In this document: positions 19,547 to 31,246 of the stretch, one piece after another | Layout: each line of letters opens with the position of its first letter | Position numbering within the stretch: position 1 is the first letter of the stretch | From: Pseudomonadota bacterium | GTDB taxonomy: Bacteria; Pseudomonadota; Gammaproteobacteria; Steroidobacterales; Steroidobacteraceae | Direction of reading: 5' to 3' | Assembly: GCA_018241525.1 (NCBI GenBank) | Contig: JAFEDR010000010.1 | Coordinates: forward strand, 186,001 to 250,000 | Length of the DNA stretch: 64,000 nt | Made by a program: the position numbers and the translations under genes | Notes under the pieces: model-generated | The model's database searches: none | What the model was told of the DNA's origin: nothing | The model's input: only the letters and a program-made list of their open reading frames with translations

Positions 19547-19678
19547 CGGACCGCTCACCGGGGGCGGGAACACGCCGGGAATCAGCGGCCGTTAGAGCCT
19601 TAAGTTAAGCGTTGGGGCGCGCGATTCGCGCGAAGTGTGAGCCAGGTCTCGTTGGCGCCACGGAGCGCCTCGGGCGCA

Positions 19679-20740
19679 TCAGCCGCGGCGGGCGATCTCG
19701 GCCGCGGTCAGGCCGCCTTTCAGCACCATGGCGTTGTAGCCGCGCTCGTTCAGGATGAACGCACCGGCCGAGCTGCGCCGGCCGGTGTCGCAGACGACGA
19801 TGTACTGCAGCTTCGGGTCGAGCTGCTTCAGCTTGAGGCGCAGGAAGTAGAGCGGCACGTTGACCGCGCCCGGCAGGTGCCAGGTGTCGAACTCGGACGG
19901 CAGGCGCACGTCGAGCCAGCGCGCACCGGCGCCCTCGACCTGGCCGACCGCGTCCTCGTAGCCGATCCAGTGCAGCATCGGCTCGTTCAGCAGCGTATTG
20001 AAGTCGGCCTTGTTGAGGCGCATCAGCGAGCCGTCGGTCAGCATCGCGACGGTCGCATTGCGCTTCGCCTCCGAGATCAGCGCCTCCTCGCCGAAGGTGT
20101 CGCCCGGGCCGAGCTCGGCGAGCTTGATGCCCTCGCGGTTCAGCGGCGTCTCGCGCGTCACCACGCAGCGGCCGGAGGTGATCGCGTAGAAGTAGTCGCC
20201 CTCGTCGCCCTGCTTGATCACCACCTCGCCGGCGCGGTAGCCGACCCGCTGCATGCGCATGAAGATCGCCTGCAGGTTCGAGGGCGGGATGCGGTGGAAG
20301 GCCTTGGTGTGCAGCAGCGTCGTCATCCAGTCGCCATCGGCGACCGGCTGTTCGGGATTGAGCTCGCTGACCTCGTAGCTGCCGGTCTGGTCCCAGGTCA
20401 GCAGCACGTCGAGCAGGTCGCTGTCGACCGCGAGGTACTCGAGGTCGGTCGAGGCGCGCGCCGTGAAGCGGCGCGGCATGCCCGGGGCGAGCGGATTGCG
20501 GGCCTCGACGGTGCCGGCGCGGATCACCGCCACCAGCGCATCGCCGGCGCGCAGCTCGACCTCGCCGCGCACGAGGTAGTAGGTGCGCTTGTCGGTGTCG
20601 CCCTCGCGGAACAGCGTCCGGCCCGCCGACAGGTCCTTCAGCGAGGTCTTGCGGGCGAGCGCGGCCAGGTTCTCCTTCTTGAAGCCATCGAGCGGCGTGA
20701 AGGTCCTGAGCAGTTCGGGGGCGAGCGCTTCGTTCTCCAT
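19679..20740 (-). CDS. double cyclic-nucleotide-binding domain protein with rhodanese
   Basis: 353 residues. Two cNMP-binding beta-rolls (about 8-115 and 130-250; the second has the phosphate-binding-like GDTFGEEALIS) are followed by a rhodanese domain (about 260-353) whose active-site cysteine is in IVVCDTGRRSSAG. No DNA-binding HTH follows the cNMP domains, so this is not a CRP-type regulator. It could couple nucleotide or redox signals to sulphur transfer; function unknown. Translation starts at ATG 20740. A 63-base gap separates it from the upstream oxidation gene. Confidence 0.8.
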   Translation of the reverse strand: MENEALAPELLRTFTPLDGFKKENLAALARKTSLKDLSAGRTLFREGDTDKRTYYLVRGEVELRAGDALVAVIRAGTVEARNPLAPGMPRRFTARASTDLEYLAVDSDLLDVLLTWDQTGSYEVSELNPEQPVADGDWMTTLLHTKAFHRIPPSNLQAIFMRMQRVGYRAGEVVIKQGDEGDYFYAITSGRCVVTRETPLNREGIKLAELGPGDTFGEEALISEAKRNATVAMLTDGSLMRLNKADFNTLLNEPMLHWIGYEDAVGQVEGAGARWLDVRLPSEFDTWHLPGAVNVPLYFLRLKLKQLDPKLQYIVVCDTGRRSSAGAFILNERGYNAMVLKGGLTAAEIARRG

Positions 20741-20803
20741 TCTTCGGCCGTTTCCCCGGGTGACGGGGGATGGTAGCACGGCCGGCCGGAACGGCCGGCG
20801 CGG

Positions 20804-22840
20804 CTAGCCGCGCAGCGTCGACCAGTGCGGATCCGGCCGGAACCTCGGGCCGTAGCGGCCCGCGAGCGACTCGAGCCGTGCGACCACCTCGCCGATGCCG
20901 CGGCGCCGCGCGTAGTGAATCGGTCCGCCGCGGAACGGTGCGAAGCCGGTGCCGAAGATCACGCCCGCATCGAGCAGGTCTTCGTCGGCGACGATGCCCG
21001 CGCGCAGGCAGGCCGCTGCCTCGTTGACCATCGGCAGGATCAGCCGGTCCTCGAGATCCGCCGGGGCAGCGCCGGTCGCGGCCGGCTTGACCGGCTTGCC
21101 GTCGCGCCAGACGTAGAACCCCTCGCCGGACTTGCGCCCGAGCTTTTTCGCCGCGAGCAGCGGCGCGAGGATGTCGGGGCGCGGCGTGCCGAAGGCCGTG
21201 GACAGCACCTCGCCGACGTGCTGCGCGACGTCGAGTCCGACGGTGTCGGCGAGCTCGATCGGGCCCTGCGGCATGCCGAAGGCGAGCGCCGCCGCGTCGA
21301 TCACCGCGAGCGGCACGCCTTCCTGCGCGGCCAGCATTGCCTCGGTCAGGTACGGGAACAGGATGCGGTTGACGACGAAGCCCGGCGCGCTGCGGCACGG
21401 CAGCGGCAGCTTGTCGATGCGCCGCGCGAAGGCGAGCGCCGCCTTGACCGCGGCCGGGTCGGTCGACTCGCCGTGGATGATCTCCACGAGCGGCATCTTC
21501 GCGACCGGGTTGAAGAAGTGCAGCCCCGCGAGCCGGCGCGGGTCGGCGAGCTTGGCCGCGAGCGTCTCGAGCATCAGGCTCGAGGTGTTGGTCGCGAGCA
21601 GCGCACCCGGCTTCAGGCGCGGCTCGAGGCTCGCGTACAGCGCCTGCTTGGCCTCGACGTTCTCGTAGATCGCCTCGATCACGACGTCGGCCGCGGCCGC
21701 ACCCTGGCCCGGAACGTCGGCCGTCAGGCGCGCGACGCTCGCGGCGGCTGCGGCCGGGGTCTTGGCGCGCTTCTCGAAGCCGGCGCGGGCGCGCTCGAGC
21801 GCCGGCGTGACGTACTCGAGCGAGCGGTCCTGCAGCGTGACCGTGAGGCCGCGCTCGGCGCACCAAGCCGCGATGTCGCCGCCCATCACGCCGGCGCCGA
21901 CCACGTGCACGCGCTCGGCGCGCGCCGCATCCTTGCCGCCGAGTCCCTTGAGGCGATCCTGCAGGAAGAACACGCGCACCAGGCTGCGCGAGGCCTCGCT
22001 GAGGCAGATCGTCGAGAACGAGCGCGCCTCGGCCTCGTAGGCCGCCGCCCCGGCGGCGCCGTGGCGCTGCCACAGGTCGATGATCGCGTACGGCGCCGGG
22101 TAGTGCTCCGGGCGCGCGCGCCGCGCGACCTGCGCGCGTGCCTGGCCGGCGACGATGCCGCGCAGCGGGCCGAGGGCCAGCACGCGGTCGAGGAACGGCG
22201 CGCGACGCCGCGGCGGCGCCTCGCGGGCGAGCGCCGCGGCGGCGGCCTTGAGGCCGTCGGGCGGCGCGAGCCGGTCGACGAGGCCGCTGTCGAGCGCGCG
22301 GCGTGCGCGCAGCGGCCTGCCGGTCAGCATCAGGTCGAGCGCGGCGCGCCCGCCGATCAGCCGCGGCGCGCGGACCGTGCCGCCGAATCCGGGATGCAGC
22401 CCGAGCTGGACCTCCGGCAGGCCGAGGCTGGTGCGCTCGTCGTCCGCCGCGACCCGATAGCGGCAGGCGAGGGCGAGCTCGAGGCCGCCGCCGAGCGCGA
22501 AGCCGTGGATCGCCGCGACCGTCGGGCAGGGCAGGCGCTCGAGCCGGTCGAACACCGTCTGCCCGGCGCGCACGAGCGCATAGCCCTGCTCGGCATTCGT
22601 GATCTTGGTGAACTCGCTGATGTCGGCGCCGGCGACGAAGCCGTTTTTCTTGGCCGAGAACAGCACCAGCGCGCGCGGCGCCGCGCGCTCGATGGTGCCG
22701 AGCAGCGCGTCGAGCTCCTCGAGGACCTCGCGCGACAGCGTGTTGGTCGAGGCGCCGGCGCGGTCCGCGCCGAGCCAGCCGATGCCGTCCGCGTCGATCG
22801 ACCAGCTCCAGTGCGTGGCCGGCTTGTGCTCGTCCGCCAT
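20804..22840 (-). CDS. fatty acid oxidation multifunctional enzyme (FadJ/FadB alpha type)
   Basis: 678 residues, slightly shorter than E. coli FadB or FadJ. Enoyl-CoA hydratase domain (about 1-190) with oxyanion-hole AGADISEF and GGGLELALACRY and the LGLPEVQLGLHPG motif. Then a NAD-binding domain (VHVVGAGVMGGDIAAWCAE, about 305-325) and 3-hydroxyacyl-CoA dehydrogenase C-terminal domain with the HFFNPVAKMPLVE motif. It catalyses hydration and dehydrogenation of acyl-CoA in beta-oxidation. The thiolase subunit gene is not adjacent, so FadB versus FadJ cannot be settled. Confidence 0.88.
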   Translation of the reverse strand: MADEHKPATHWSWSIDADGIGWLGADRAGASTNTLSREVLEELDALLGTIERAAPRALVLFSAKKNGFVAGADISEFTKITNAEQGYALVRAGQTVFDRLERLPCPTVAAIHGFALGGGLELALACRYRVAADDERTSLGLPEVQLGLHPGFGGTVRAPRLIGGRAALDLMLTGRPLRARRALDSGLVDRLAPPDGLKAAAAALAREAPPRRRAPFLDRVLALGPLRGIVAGQARAQVARRARPEHYPAPYAIIDLWQRHGAAGAAAYEAEARSFSTICLSEASRSLVRVFFLQDRLKGLGGKDAARAERVHVVGAGVMGGDIAAWCAERGLTVTLQDRSLEYVTPALERARAGFEKRAKTPAAAAASVARLTADVPGQGAAAADVVIEAIYENVEAKQALYASLEPRLKPGALLATNTSSLMLETLAAKLADPRRLAGLHFFNPVAKMPLVEIIHGESTDPAAVKAALAFARRIDKLPLPCRSAPGFVVNRILFPYLTEAMLAAQEGVPLAVIDAAALAFGMPQGPIELADTVGLDVAQHVGEVLSTAFGTPRPDILAPLLAAKKLGRKSGEGFYVWRDGKPVKPAATGAAPADLEDRLILPMVNEAAACLRAGIVADEDLLDAGVIFGTGFAPFRGGPIHYARRRGIGEVVARLESLAGRYGPRFRPDPHWSTLRG

Positions 22841-22857
22841 CGTCGTCCCCCGGGCGT

Positions 22858-23616
22858 TCAGGCGGCGGCCGAAGCGGCGCGCGCGCGTACCTCGAAATCG
22901 CAGACCAGCGGCAGGTGGTCGGAGTAGCGCACCGCCGGCACGCGGAAGTCGGTCACCTCGATGCCCTCGCCGTAGAGGATGAAGTCGAGCTCGCGGCGCG
23001 GGTTGTGGCTCGGATACGAGGGCAGGCTCGCGGTGTTGGCGCTCTTGAGGCCGGCGGCCTGCATGAACAGGTAGATCTCGTGATCGCCCCAGAAGGTGTT
23101 GAAGTCACCCGCCAGCAGCACCGGCTTCGCCGAGCCGCGCACCAGCTCGTGCAGCGTGCGCAGCTGCGCCTGGCGGTGCCGGTACTTCAGCGACAGGTGC
23201 ACGAGGAAGATCACCGCGTCCTCGAGCTCGAGCTCGATGATCAGGCGCTTGATGCCGGTGTCGAAGTAGTGGAAGCGCTCGCCGTGCACGCGCGGCGCCG
23301 CGAGGAACGCGTTCGCCTGCTTGCGCACGATCGGCACCAGCGTGTTGATCGACTCGGCGCCGTACTTGCACTCGTAGATCGAGTAGTGGCCGAGCTCCTG
23401 CGCCATGAACTCGGCCTGGTTCACCATGCCGGTGCGGATCGAGCCCGTGTCGACCTCGACGAGGCCGACGATGTCGGGGTCCTCGCTCTTGACGAACTGC
23501 GTGATGTCGGTGAGGACCTGGCGGTTGCTGCGCAGGTAGCCGGCACCAGGCAACGGCAGGTGGAACGCCGGGCCGGTGCCGGTGGCGTAGCGGATGTTGT
23601 ACAGCAGGATTCGCAT
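22858..23616 (-). CDS. endonuclease/exonuclease/phosphatase family protein
   Basis: 252 residues with the EEP metal-dependent phosphodiesterase signature: LLYNIRYATG at the N-terminus, DPDIVGLVEVD with the metal glutamate, FLVHLSLKYRHRQAQL, PVLLAGDFNTFWGD, then ELDFILYGEG and YSDHLPLVCDF with the terminal aspartate-histidine pair. No signal peptide. Substrate (nucleic acid, phosphoinositide or other) cannot be told. It precedes the fatty acid oxidation gene by 17 bases in the same direction. Confidence 0.85.
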   Translation of the reverse strand: MRILLYNIRYATGTGPAFHLPLPGAGYLRSNRQVLTDITQFVKSEDPDIVGLVEVDTGSIRTGMVNQAEFMAQELGHYSIYECKYGAESINTLVPIVRKQANAFLAAPRVHGERFHYFDTGIKRLIIELELEDAVIFLVHLSLKYRHRQAQLRTLHELVRGSAKPVLLAGDFNTFWGDHEIYLFMQAAGLKSANTASLPSYPSHNPRRELDFILYGEGIEVTDFRVPAVRYSDHLPLVCDFEVRARAASAAA

Positions 23617-23716
23617 GTTGGCCCGGACGCCGGGGGGACGGCGCGCCGGCCCGGGATTCTAGCGTGTTGGGGCTCGGATCGTGCGCTAAACTCGTCACGC
23701 CGCGGAGGGTATCGCG

Positions 23717-24172
23717 ATGGTTTCGCAGCACAATCCGATCCGCATTTTCGTCAGCCACCATTGGGAGGCGGACGACGACTACCAGCGGGTGTTCGAGTTC
23801 CTGGAGAATTCCCGCAACTTCTACTACGCGAACTCCAGCAAGCCCGAGCGCCGTCCGCCGGGGGGCAAGGAGGCGGAGCGCGAGGAGCTGCGCCAGCAGA
23901 TCGCGCCGGCCGAGGCGGTGATCCTGCTCGCCTCACACCACCGCCGCGCGCCGGAGCTGATCGAGTTCCAGGCGAACTTCGCCAAGGCCGCCGACAAGCC
24001 GGTCATCCTGCTGACCAGCTTCGGCGGCACTGGCGCGATCTCGAAGGCGATGCTGTCGCTCGCGGACGAGAGCGTCGACTGGGATGAGCGGGCGTTGACG
24101 GCGGCGCTGCGCCGCCAGGCGCGTCACGAAGAGACGGCGCGCTGGGACACGATCGAGTTCAAGCTCGACTGA
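23717..24172 (+). CDS. TIR-like domain protein (DUF1863/MTH538 type)
   Basis: 151 residues, a single TIR-like flavodoxin-type fold: IRIFVSHHWEADDDYQRVFE at the N-terminus, NFYYANSSKPE, EAVILLASHHRRAPELIEF and KPVILLTSFGGTGAIS. The whole protein is one domain, with no fused effector. Stand-alone TIR-like proteins of this kind appear in defence loci (Thoeris ThsB relatives) and as orphans. No sirtuin/SLOG partner lies nearby; the opposing gene at 24185 ends 12 bases away. Enzymatic activity cannot be judged from sequence. Confidence 0.7.
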   Translation: MVSQHNPIRIFVSHHWEADDDYQRVFEFLENSRNFYYANSSKPERRPPGGKEAEREELRQQIAPAEAVILLASHHRRAPELIEFQANFAKAADKPVILLTSFGGTGAISKAMLSLADESVDWDERALTAALRRQARHEETARWDTIEFKLD

Positions 24173-24184
24173 GCGTCGCGGGGC

Positions 24185-24589
24185 TCAGGCCTCGGCCGCG
24201 TACAGCAGCGGCACCACCGAGCGGGCCTCTTCGCTGAGGCGATCGAGCCGCGCGGCCGGCACCTCGATCACGGCATCGGTCTCGACGGCCCGCAGCGTGC
24301 TCGCGCGGGCGACCTCGCCGAACAGCACCACGATCCGTGCCGCATAGAGGTCGGCATCCTCGGCGCTCATCTTGCGCACGGTCGCCTGTACCCGGGACTC
24401 GCCGGGCATGGGCGCGACGGCCTCGAGGGCCTGCACGATCTCCAGGAACTCCGGGCGTAGCGTCGCGGGCAACTGGGTCGCGTCGACGTTGCTCAGGTGT
24501 TTCGAGAAGGCAAACGTAAGTCGTTGTTTGATCGGCGAAGACTTCGCCAATTCAAGCACGGCGGCGTGGAGTTTTCCCCAGGCGCTCAT
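24185..24589 (-). CDS. conserved hypothetical protein
   Basis: 134 residues, mostly helical: MSAWGKLHAAVLELAKSSPI, LPATLRPEFLEIVQALEAVA, PMPGESRVQATVRKMSAEDA and ARIVVLFGEVARAS. This resembles a widespread gammaproteobacterial family without a known role. The frame stays open further upstream to 24703, but ATG 24589 gives the family-like start. Converges with the TIR-like gene. Confidence 0.6.
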   Translation of the reverse strand: MSAWGKLHAAVLELAKSSPIKQRLTFAFSKHLSNVDATQLPATLRPEFLEIVQALEAVAPMPGESRVQATVRKMSAEDADLYAARIVVLFGEVARASTLRAVETDAVIEVPAARLDRLSEEARSVVPLLYAAEA

Positions 24590-25454
24590 TGTGGTGTAAA
24601 CCCCGTCAGACACGCGCGGCGCAAGTCCGTTTTGGCGAGCTTGCGCAAGGAATCTCAAGTGCTTTCTGAAGATTGCCCGACCCAGATTTCGGCGGCCGGA
24701 CAAGCATCTAGAGCGACTATAGTGCGGCTACATGAAAAAGCAACGGGTTTTTTCGTGACGGACGTGCAGAGTCCTTGACACGCTCGCAGCCGTCGAAACC
24801 TCAGATATAGAGCACGATAAGAACTCTAAGCTTCTGATCTTCCGAGAAGCTAGAAATCACTTTAGGTCTGTTTGTGACGCGGTTCACAGGCCTGTTCCCG
24901 GCGACGCGAGGCGTCCATCGTCGCGCGCTCCGGCGCGGACGAGAGACGGCGCCGCTCGGCGCGCAGCGTGCCGCGACCGTCGTCGACGGCGATGTCGCGA
25001 CGCCTCCGAGGCGCGGGTCCGCGGCCACCGTGGATTCGCTCAACACACACCCAAGCGCGTCGCGGTGCGACACCGGCCGATGCGCGACCGGTACGACCCG
25101 GCCGACACCTCGGGAGCTGCGACGGCGCGCTCCGGCGGGCGTCGCGAGGCGACCGTGAGAGCACCCGGCGAGCGCCTGGTGCGGGCGACGAACGGACAGA
25201 GGCGCCGCGGGGATGGGTTCCGTCGGCGATCGCGCGGCGCGTCGGCAGCGCGCGCGCGTCGGACGGCGGCGTCGGGCCTTGAGCGGGCCGAATGCGACAT
25301 ATGTCTCGGAATTGCGACCCGCGTCGCGAACGGCCCCCAAACTGTGAAATGGCCCGCAACCAGACTTAGCAGCGCTCAGCACCATCCGGCGTAACCGCGA
25401 CAGCATCGTGCCTGCAAGGCACGGCGCCGGTCGCTTACACGCAGGAGTCCTCAG
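24590..25454. other. 865-base gap without a supported gene
   Basis: No frame here looks like a protein. The left part (24700-24870) is AT-rich and contains a 9-bp imperfect stem at 24731-24757 (CATGAAAAA pairing with TTTTTCGTG), which may end transcription from either side. The right part (24890-25440) is very GC-rich and Arg/Ala-coding in every frame, with a perfect 10-base palindrome GACATATGTC at 25296-25305 about 150 bases before the signalling operon; that could be a regulator site. Confidence 0.4.
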
Positions 25455-27274
25455 GTGCGACCCTCGCCGCAGTCTGCTGCCCGTTCCGAACGCTCCGAGC
25501 TGCTGGCCTCGGGCGACGCCCCGCGGGTCGCGCTCCTGCTGGTGACGTCCGACGACACGTTGTGGACGCCGGTATCCGGACTCTCGCCCGGGCGCGAGCC
25601 GCGCCAGTTCGATTCGGTGGCCGAGCTCACCGCGCAGTGGAGCGCGGAGCGGCCGGCCGTGGTGCTGATCGACGGTCGCGGGGGTGCCCTCGATGCCGAG
25701 GTGCAGGCGCTGCAGACCCACAGCACCGCGCTCGTGCCGATCGCGATCGTCGACGAGGCCTCGCGGGTCGCCGCGGCGGCGCTCGAGCGGCGGCGCGCGC
25801 TCTTCGACCACGTGCTGCTGCCGATCGACGTCGGCACGGCGCGCAGCATCATCGAACGCGCCGCCGAGGAATCATCGGCGCGTCTGTCGCTCGCGGACGC
25901 GGAACGTCCGGTGGAGCGCTCGCTCGCCCCGGCCAAGCGACCCGAGCGACCGCTGGGCCTGTGGATCGGAATCGGCATCGTCGCCGTCGCGGTGCTCGCC
26001 GGCGCAGCGCTCTGGCTGTCGAAGGGCAGCGAGACGCCGGCGCCCGCGGCCGCGGTGCCCGCCGCCAGCGCGCCGGCCAGCGGTCCGGGCACCGCCGCGC
26101 CCGCCGCGGCACCGGCGCCGACCGCATCCAGCGAGGACATCGAGGCGCAGCTCGAGCGCGCCCGCGCCGCGATGCGCGACAAGCGCTACATCGACCCGGC
26201 CTCCGACAACGCGCTGCTGCACTACAAGACCGTGCTCGAGCTCGACGCTCAGAACGGCGAGGCCCGCCAGGGCGTCGACCGGATCGCTGAGCTCCTGATC
26301 GCGCGCGCCGCCGCCTCGCTCGGCGCCAGGGACTACGCGTCGGCGCTGCGCTCGCTCGAGGCGGCGCGCAGCGTCAAGCCCGACCACCCGCGGCTCGCGG
26401 CGCTCGACCAGCAGGTGAACTCGCACCTGAAGGAGCTGTCCGCGGCGCAGGTTCAGGCGGCGCTCGCGGCGAACGCGTTCGCGCGGGCCGCGGCACTGCT
26501 GAGCCAGGCCGAGAAGACCGGCGCGCTGCCGGCCGACCAGATCGCGGCGCTGCGCGCCGATGCCGCGCGTCGCGAGGCGGCGGCGCAGGTCGCCGACCTC
26601 GCGCACCTCGCCCAGGTGCGCATCACGCAGGGCCGGCTGCTCGACCCCGCCAATGACAGCGCGCGCGGCTACCTGCGCCAGTTGCAGGAGCGCGGCGGGG
26701 CGGGGGCGGCGGACACCCTCGCGCACCTCTATGACGCCTATGCCAAGCGGCTCGCGGCCGATGCGCGCGCCGCCTACGGCCGCGGTGCGACCGCCGACTA
26801 CGAGGCGCTGCTGGCCGAGCTGCGCACGGTCGATGGCGGTGCGTTCGCCGCGCAGGCGCAGTCGCTGCAGCGCGAGCTCGACCGCGGACGGGAGCAGGCG
26901 CGTGCCCGCGCGGAGGCGGACGCCAAGGCGGCCGCCGACGCCGAGGCCAAGGCGGCCACCGCGGCTGCGGCGCCCGTGGCCGCCGGCCCGGTCGCGGCGA
27001 CGCCGCCGAAGCTCACCAAGGCGCTGACGCTCGACTACCCCGAGCGCGCAGCCGCGGCGGGCGTCGAGGGCTGGGTCGAGGTGCACTTCGACGTCAACAC
27101 CGCCGGCGTCGCCGAGAACCTGCGCGTGGCCGCGGCGCAGCCGGCCGGTACCTTCGATGCCGCGGCGCTGAACGCGATCCGGCGCGCGCGCTTCACGCCG
27201 GCCATGACCGCCGACGGCACGCCGATCGCCCAGCCGACGACCCTCAAGCTGCGCTTCACGCTCGGCAGCCGCAA

Positions 27275-27278
<4 letters not shown>
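25455..27278 (+). CDS. membrane protein with receiver-like, TPR-like and TonB-C domains
   Basis: 607 residues from GTG 25455 behind GCAGGAG. A receiver-like alpha/beta domain (about 24-140; ALLLVTSDD, AVVLIDGRGG, IAIVDEAS), one membrane helix (about 166-187), an Ala/Pro-rich linker, a helical TPR-like region (about 220-480) and a C-terminal TonB-type domain (about 515-605: LTLDYPERAAAAGVEGWVEV, then LNAIRRARFTPAM). The N-terminus should be cytoplasmic and the TonB-C domain periplasmic. The receiver-like part lacks the usual acidic pair and lysine, so it may only bind partners. First gene of the five-gene signalling operon; GTGA overlap with the kinase gene. Confidence 0.75.
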
Positions 27279-28620
<1,342 letters not shown>

Positions 28621-28621
<1 letters not shown>

Positions 28622-30831
28622 TGAAAGCCAACCTCAACTGGTCGCGTTCGCAGCGCAGCCCCGCGTTCCTCGGCGCGGCGCTCGTGCTGTTCGCCCTCGC
28701 GGTGCTGCTGCCCGGCTTCCGGCTCGCCGGCCGGCTCGATGATGCGACCGCGGCGCTGCGGCTCGTCAGCGAGCAGCGCCGCCAGGCCGAGGTGGTCGCG
28801 AACGCGCTCGTCTCGGTCCGCGACCGGCTGGAGAGCTTCGGCTACGTCGACGAGCCGTTGAGCGAGGTCCGAAATGGCGTCGCCGAGCTCGACGGGCTGC
28901 TGCGCACGCTGGCCGCTGATCCCGCGACGGCCGGCACCTTCGGTACCAGCGCGGCGCGCGCGGTACAGAGCTCGGAAGCCTTCCGCGCCGACGTCGCCAC
29001 GGTCGAGCGGGCCTGGACGGACTTCCGCAAGGCGCTGGTGCCGATCGCGGCCTTCCAGGGCGTGCCCTATGCGGACAGCGAGGCCGCCGGCGTGCAGCTG
29101 AACGCGGCGGGCAAGGCGCTCGCGCAGGAGGCGCGCAAGGCGATCGTGACCGCGCGCAAGCAGGGTCCGGTCGTGACCGCGGCGCTCACCAAGGTCTCGA
29201 GCTCGCTCGAGGCCGAGTCCACGCAGCTGTCGAGCTACCTGCGCCTCCTGATGCTCGCGGCGCTGGTCGGTGCGATCGCGCTCGGCGTCGGCGTGGTCTA
29301 CTTCCTGGTCGCCGGCCGGCGCCAGGCGGAGCTGCTGGCCGACGCCCAGCGCCAGACCGACGACATCCTGAAGACGGTGAAGGAAGGCCTGTTCCTGCTC
29401 GACAGCAAGGGCAAGATCGGCGCGACCCACTCCGGCTCGATGGCGCGGCTCTTCAAGCGCGAGTCGATCGCCGGGGTGAGCTTCGACGAGCTGCTGCGAC
29501 CGCTGGTGCCCGAGAAGACGCTGCAGACCGCGCAGCGCTTCGTCGAGGTGCTGTGGTCCGAGCGCACCAAGGAGAACCTGGTCAAGTCGATCAACCCGCT
29601 GCAGGAGGTCGAGGTCAGCTTCGACACCGGCGCCGGCCAGGAGACCCGCTGGCTCGAGTTCGACTTCCACCGCGTGCGCAGCGACGGCAAGCTCGCGAAC
29701 CTGCTGGTGTCCGTCAACGACGTCACGCAGCGCGTGCGGCTCGCGCGCGAGCTCGCCGAGTCGCGCGAGAAGGCGCAGTCGCAGGTCGACACGCTGCTCG
29801 GCGTCCTGCACATCAACCCGCGCCAGCTGCGCTCGTTCCTGAGCGACTCCGACGCGGCGATGAAGATGGTCAACGCGATGCTGCGTGAGCCGGCGCGCGA
29901 GGAAAGCGCGTTCCGCCGCAAGCTCGACAGCATCTTCCGGCAGATCCACTCGATCAAGGGCGAGGCTGCGGCGCTCGGGCTCGGCACCGTCGAGACGCGT
30001 GCCCACGAGTTCGAGGACGCGCTCAAGGAGGCGCGCGAGAAGCAGCAGCTGTCGGGTGCCGACTTCCTGCCGCTGGTCGTGAAGCTCGACGACCTGTTCA
30101 CGCACCTGGCCTCGATCGGCGACCTCGTGCAGCGGCTCGGCCAGCTGCACCAGGGCGCACCCGCGGCCGCCGACGAGGAGGCGGACGAGGCACCCGCGGC
30201 CGCGCCCGTCCGTGCGGTGGGTGGGGGCGGCGCGCCGACGCCGATCCAGATCCAGGCGGCGGTCGACCCGATCAGCCAGACGTTGACGCAGCTCGGCGAG
30301 AACATCGGCCGCGATCGCGGCAAGCTCGTGCGGATCGTGACCGAGGGCCTCGCCGAGGTGCCGGCGGGCTACCGCAAGGCCGTCAAGGACATCACCGTGC
30401 AGGCGGTCCGCAATGCGCTCGTGCACGGCATCGAGGCGCCGGACTTCCGCGAGCGCTCCGGCAAGGCGGCGGTCGGCTCGGTCAAGGTCTCGTTCCAGAG
30501 CGAGGGCCCGAACGGCTTCCGGCTCGTGGTCGAGGACGACGGCGCCGGCATCAGCCTGCGCCGCGTGCGCGAGGCGGCGGTGGCCCGCGGCATCCTGACG
30601 AGCGAGGACGCGGCGCGGCTCGAGTCGAAGCAGCTGTTGTCGCTGCTGTTCCGCTCCGGCTTCTCGACGCAGGAGGTCGCCGACGAGGACGCAGGCCGCG
30701 GCATCGGCATGAACGTGATCGCCGAGCTCGTGCGCGAGCTGAACGGCCGGGTCGGCGTGTCGACGGGCGAGGGGCGCTACACGCGGTTCACGATCGTCCT
30801 GCCGGCGCAGGTGGCCGAGAACGTCGCCTGA
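28621..30831 (+). CDS. membrane Hpt/ATPase kinase, CheA-like
   Basis: 736 residues. Membrane helices about 15-35 and 208-229 enclose a helical periplasmic domain. A PAS-like domain follows (about 245-370), then an Hpt domain with phospho-accepting His443 in QIHSIKGEAAALG, a linker, and a HATPase_c domain with N-box Asn598 in AVRNALVHGIE, DDGAGIS and GRGIGMNVIAELV. This is the CheA order of Hpt before ATPase, but the receptor-coupling CheW-like domain is absent and the membrane sensor is built in. It probably phosphorylates the CheY-like regulator encoded next. Starts in TGATG overlap with the Ser/Thr kinase gene. Confidence 0.85.
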
Positions 30832-30864
30832 TCCGGGAAGCGGAATAGAACGAGAACAACGCGC

Positions 30865-31245
30865 ATGAATGCCGTCCGACCCCTGAAACTGATGATCGTC
30901 GACGACTCGAACATCATCCGCCGCCGCATCGAGCGCTCGCAGCAGATCGAGCGGCTGCGCGTGGTCGGCTCGGCGGCGAACGGCCGCGAGGCGATCGAGC
31001 TGTTCGAGCAGACCCAGCCCGACGTCGTGACCATGGACCTGACGATGCCGGAGATGGACGGCATCGAGTGCGTCGAGCACCTGGTCGCGCGCAAGCCCGA
31101 GCTCCTGATCCTCGTGGTCTCGGCGCTCGCCGACAAGGCCACTGCGGTCGAGGCCATTCGCAAGGGCGCGAACGGCTTCCTCTGTAAACCCTTCACGGAC
31201 CGCCAGCTCAACGATGCGCTGGCGGAGCTCCTGCAGGACGCCTGA
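30865..31245 (+). CDS. CheY-like single-domain response regulator
   Basis: 126 residues, one receiver domain and no output domain. Acidic pair Asp13-Asp14 (MIVDDSN), phosphorylation site Asp58 in VVTMDLTMPEMDG, the switch Ser in VVSALAD and the lysine in LCKPFTD. It should be the phosphate acceptor from the Hpt domain of the kinase encoded 33 bases upstream. The CheX-like gene follows after one base, which points to active dephosphorylation and fast signalling. Confidence 0.9.
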   Translation: MNAVRPLKLMIVDDSNIIRRRIERSQQIERLRVVGSAANGREAIELFEQTQPDVVTMDLTMPEMDGIECVEHLVARKPELLILVVSALADKATAVEAIRKGANGFLCKPFTDRQLNDALAELLQDA

Positions 31246-31246
31246 C

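Noticed and set aside
19605..22073. An 822-codon frame overlapping the cNMP/rhodanese and fatty acid oxidation genes
   Set aside because: It is a different frame on the same strand, with no motifs; the real frames carry clear domain signatures.
24801..25811. A 336-codon minus-strand frame in the gap before the signalling operon
   Set aside because: The product is Arg/Ser/Pro-rich, without domain or start signals, and it overlaps the 5' end of a well-supported gene.
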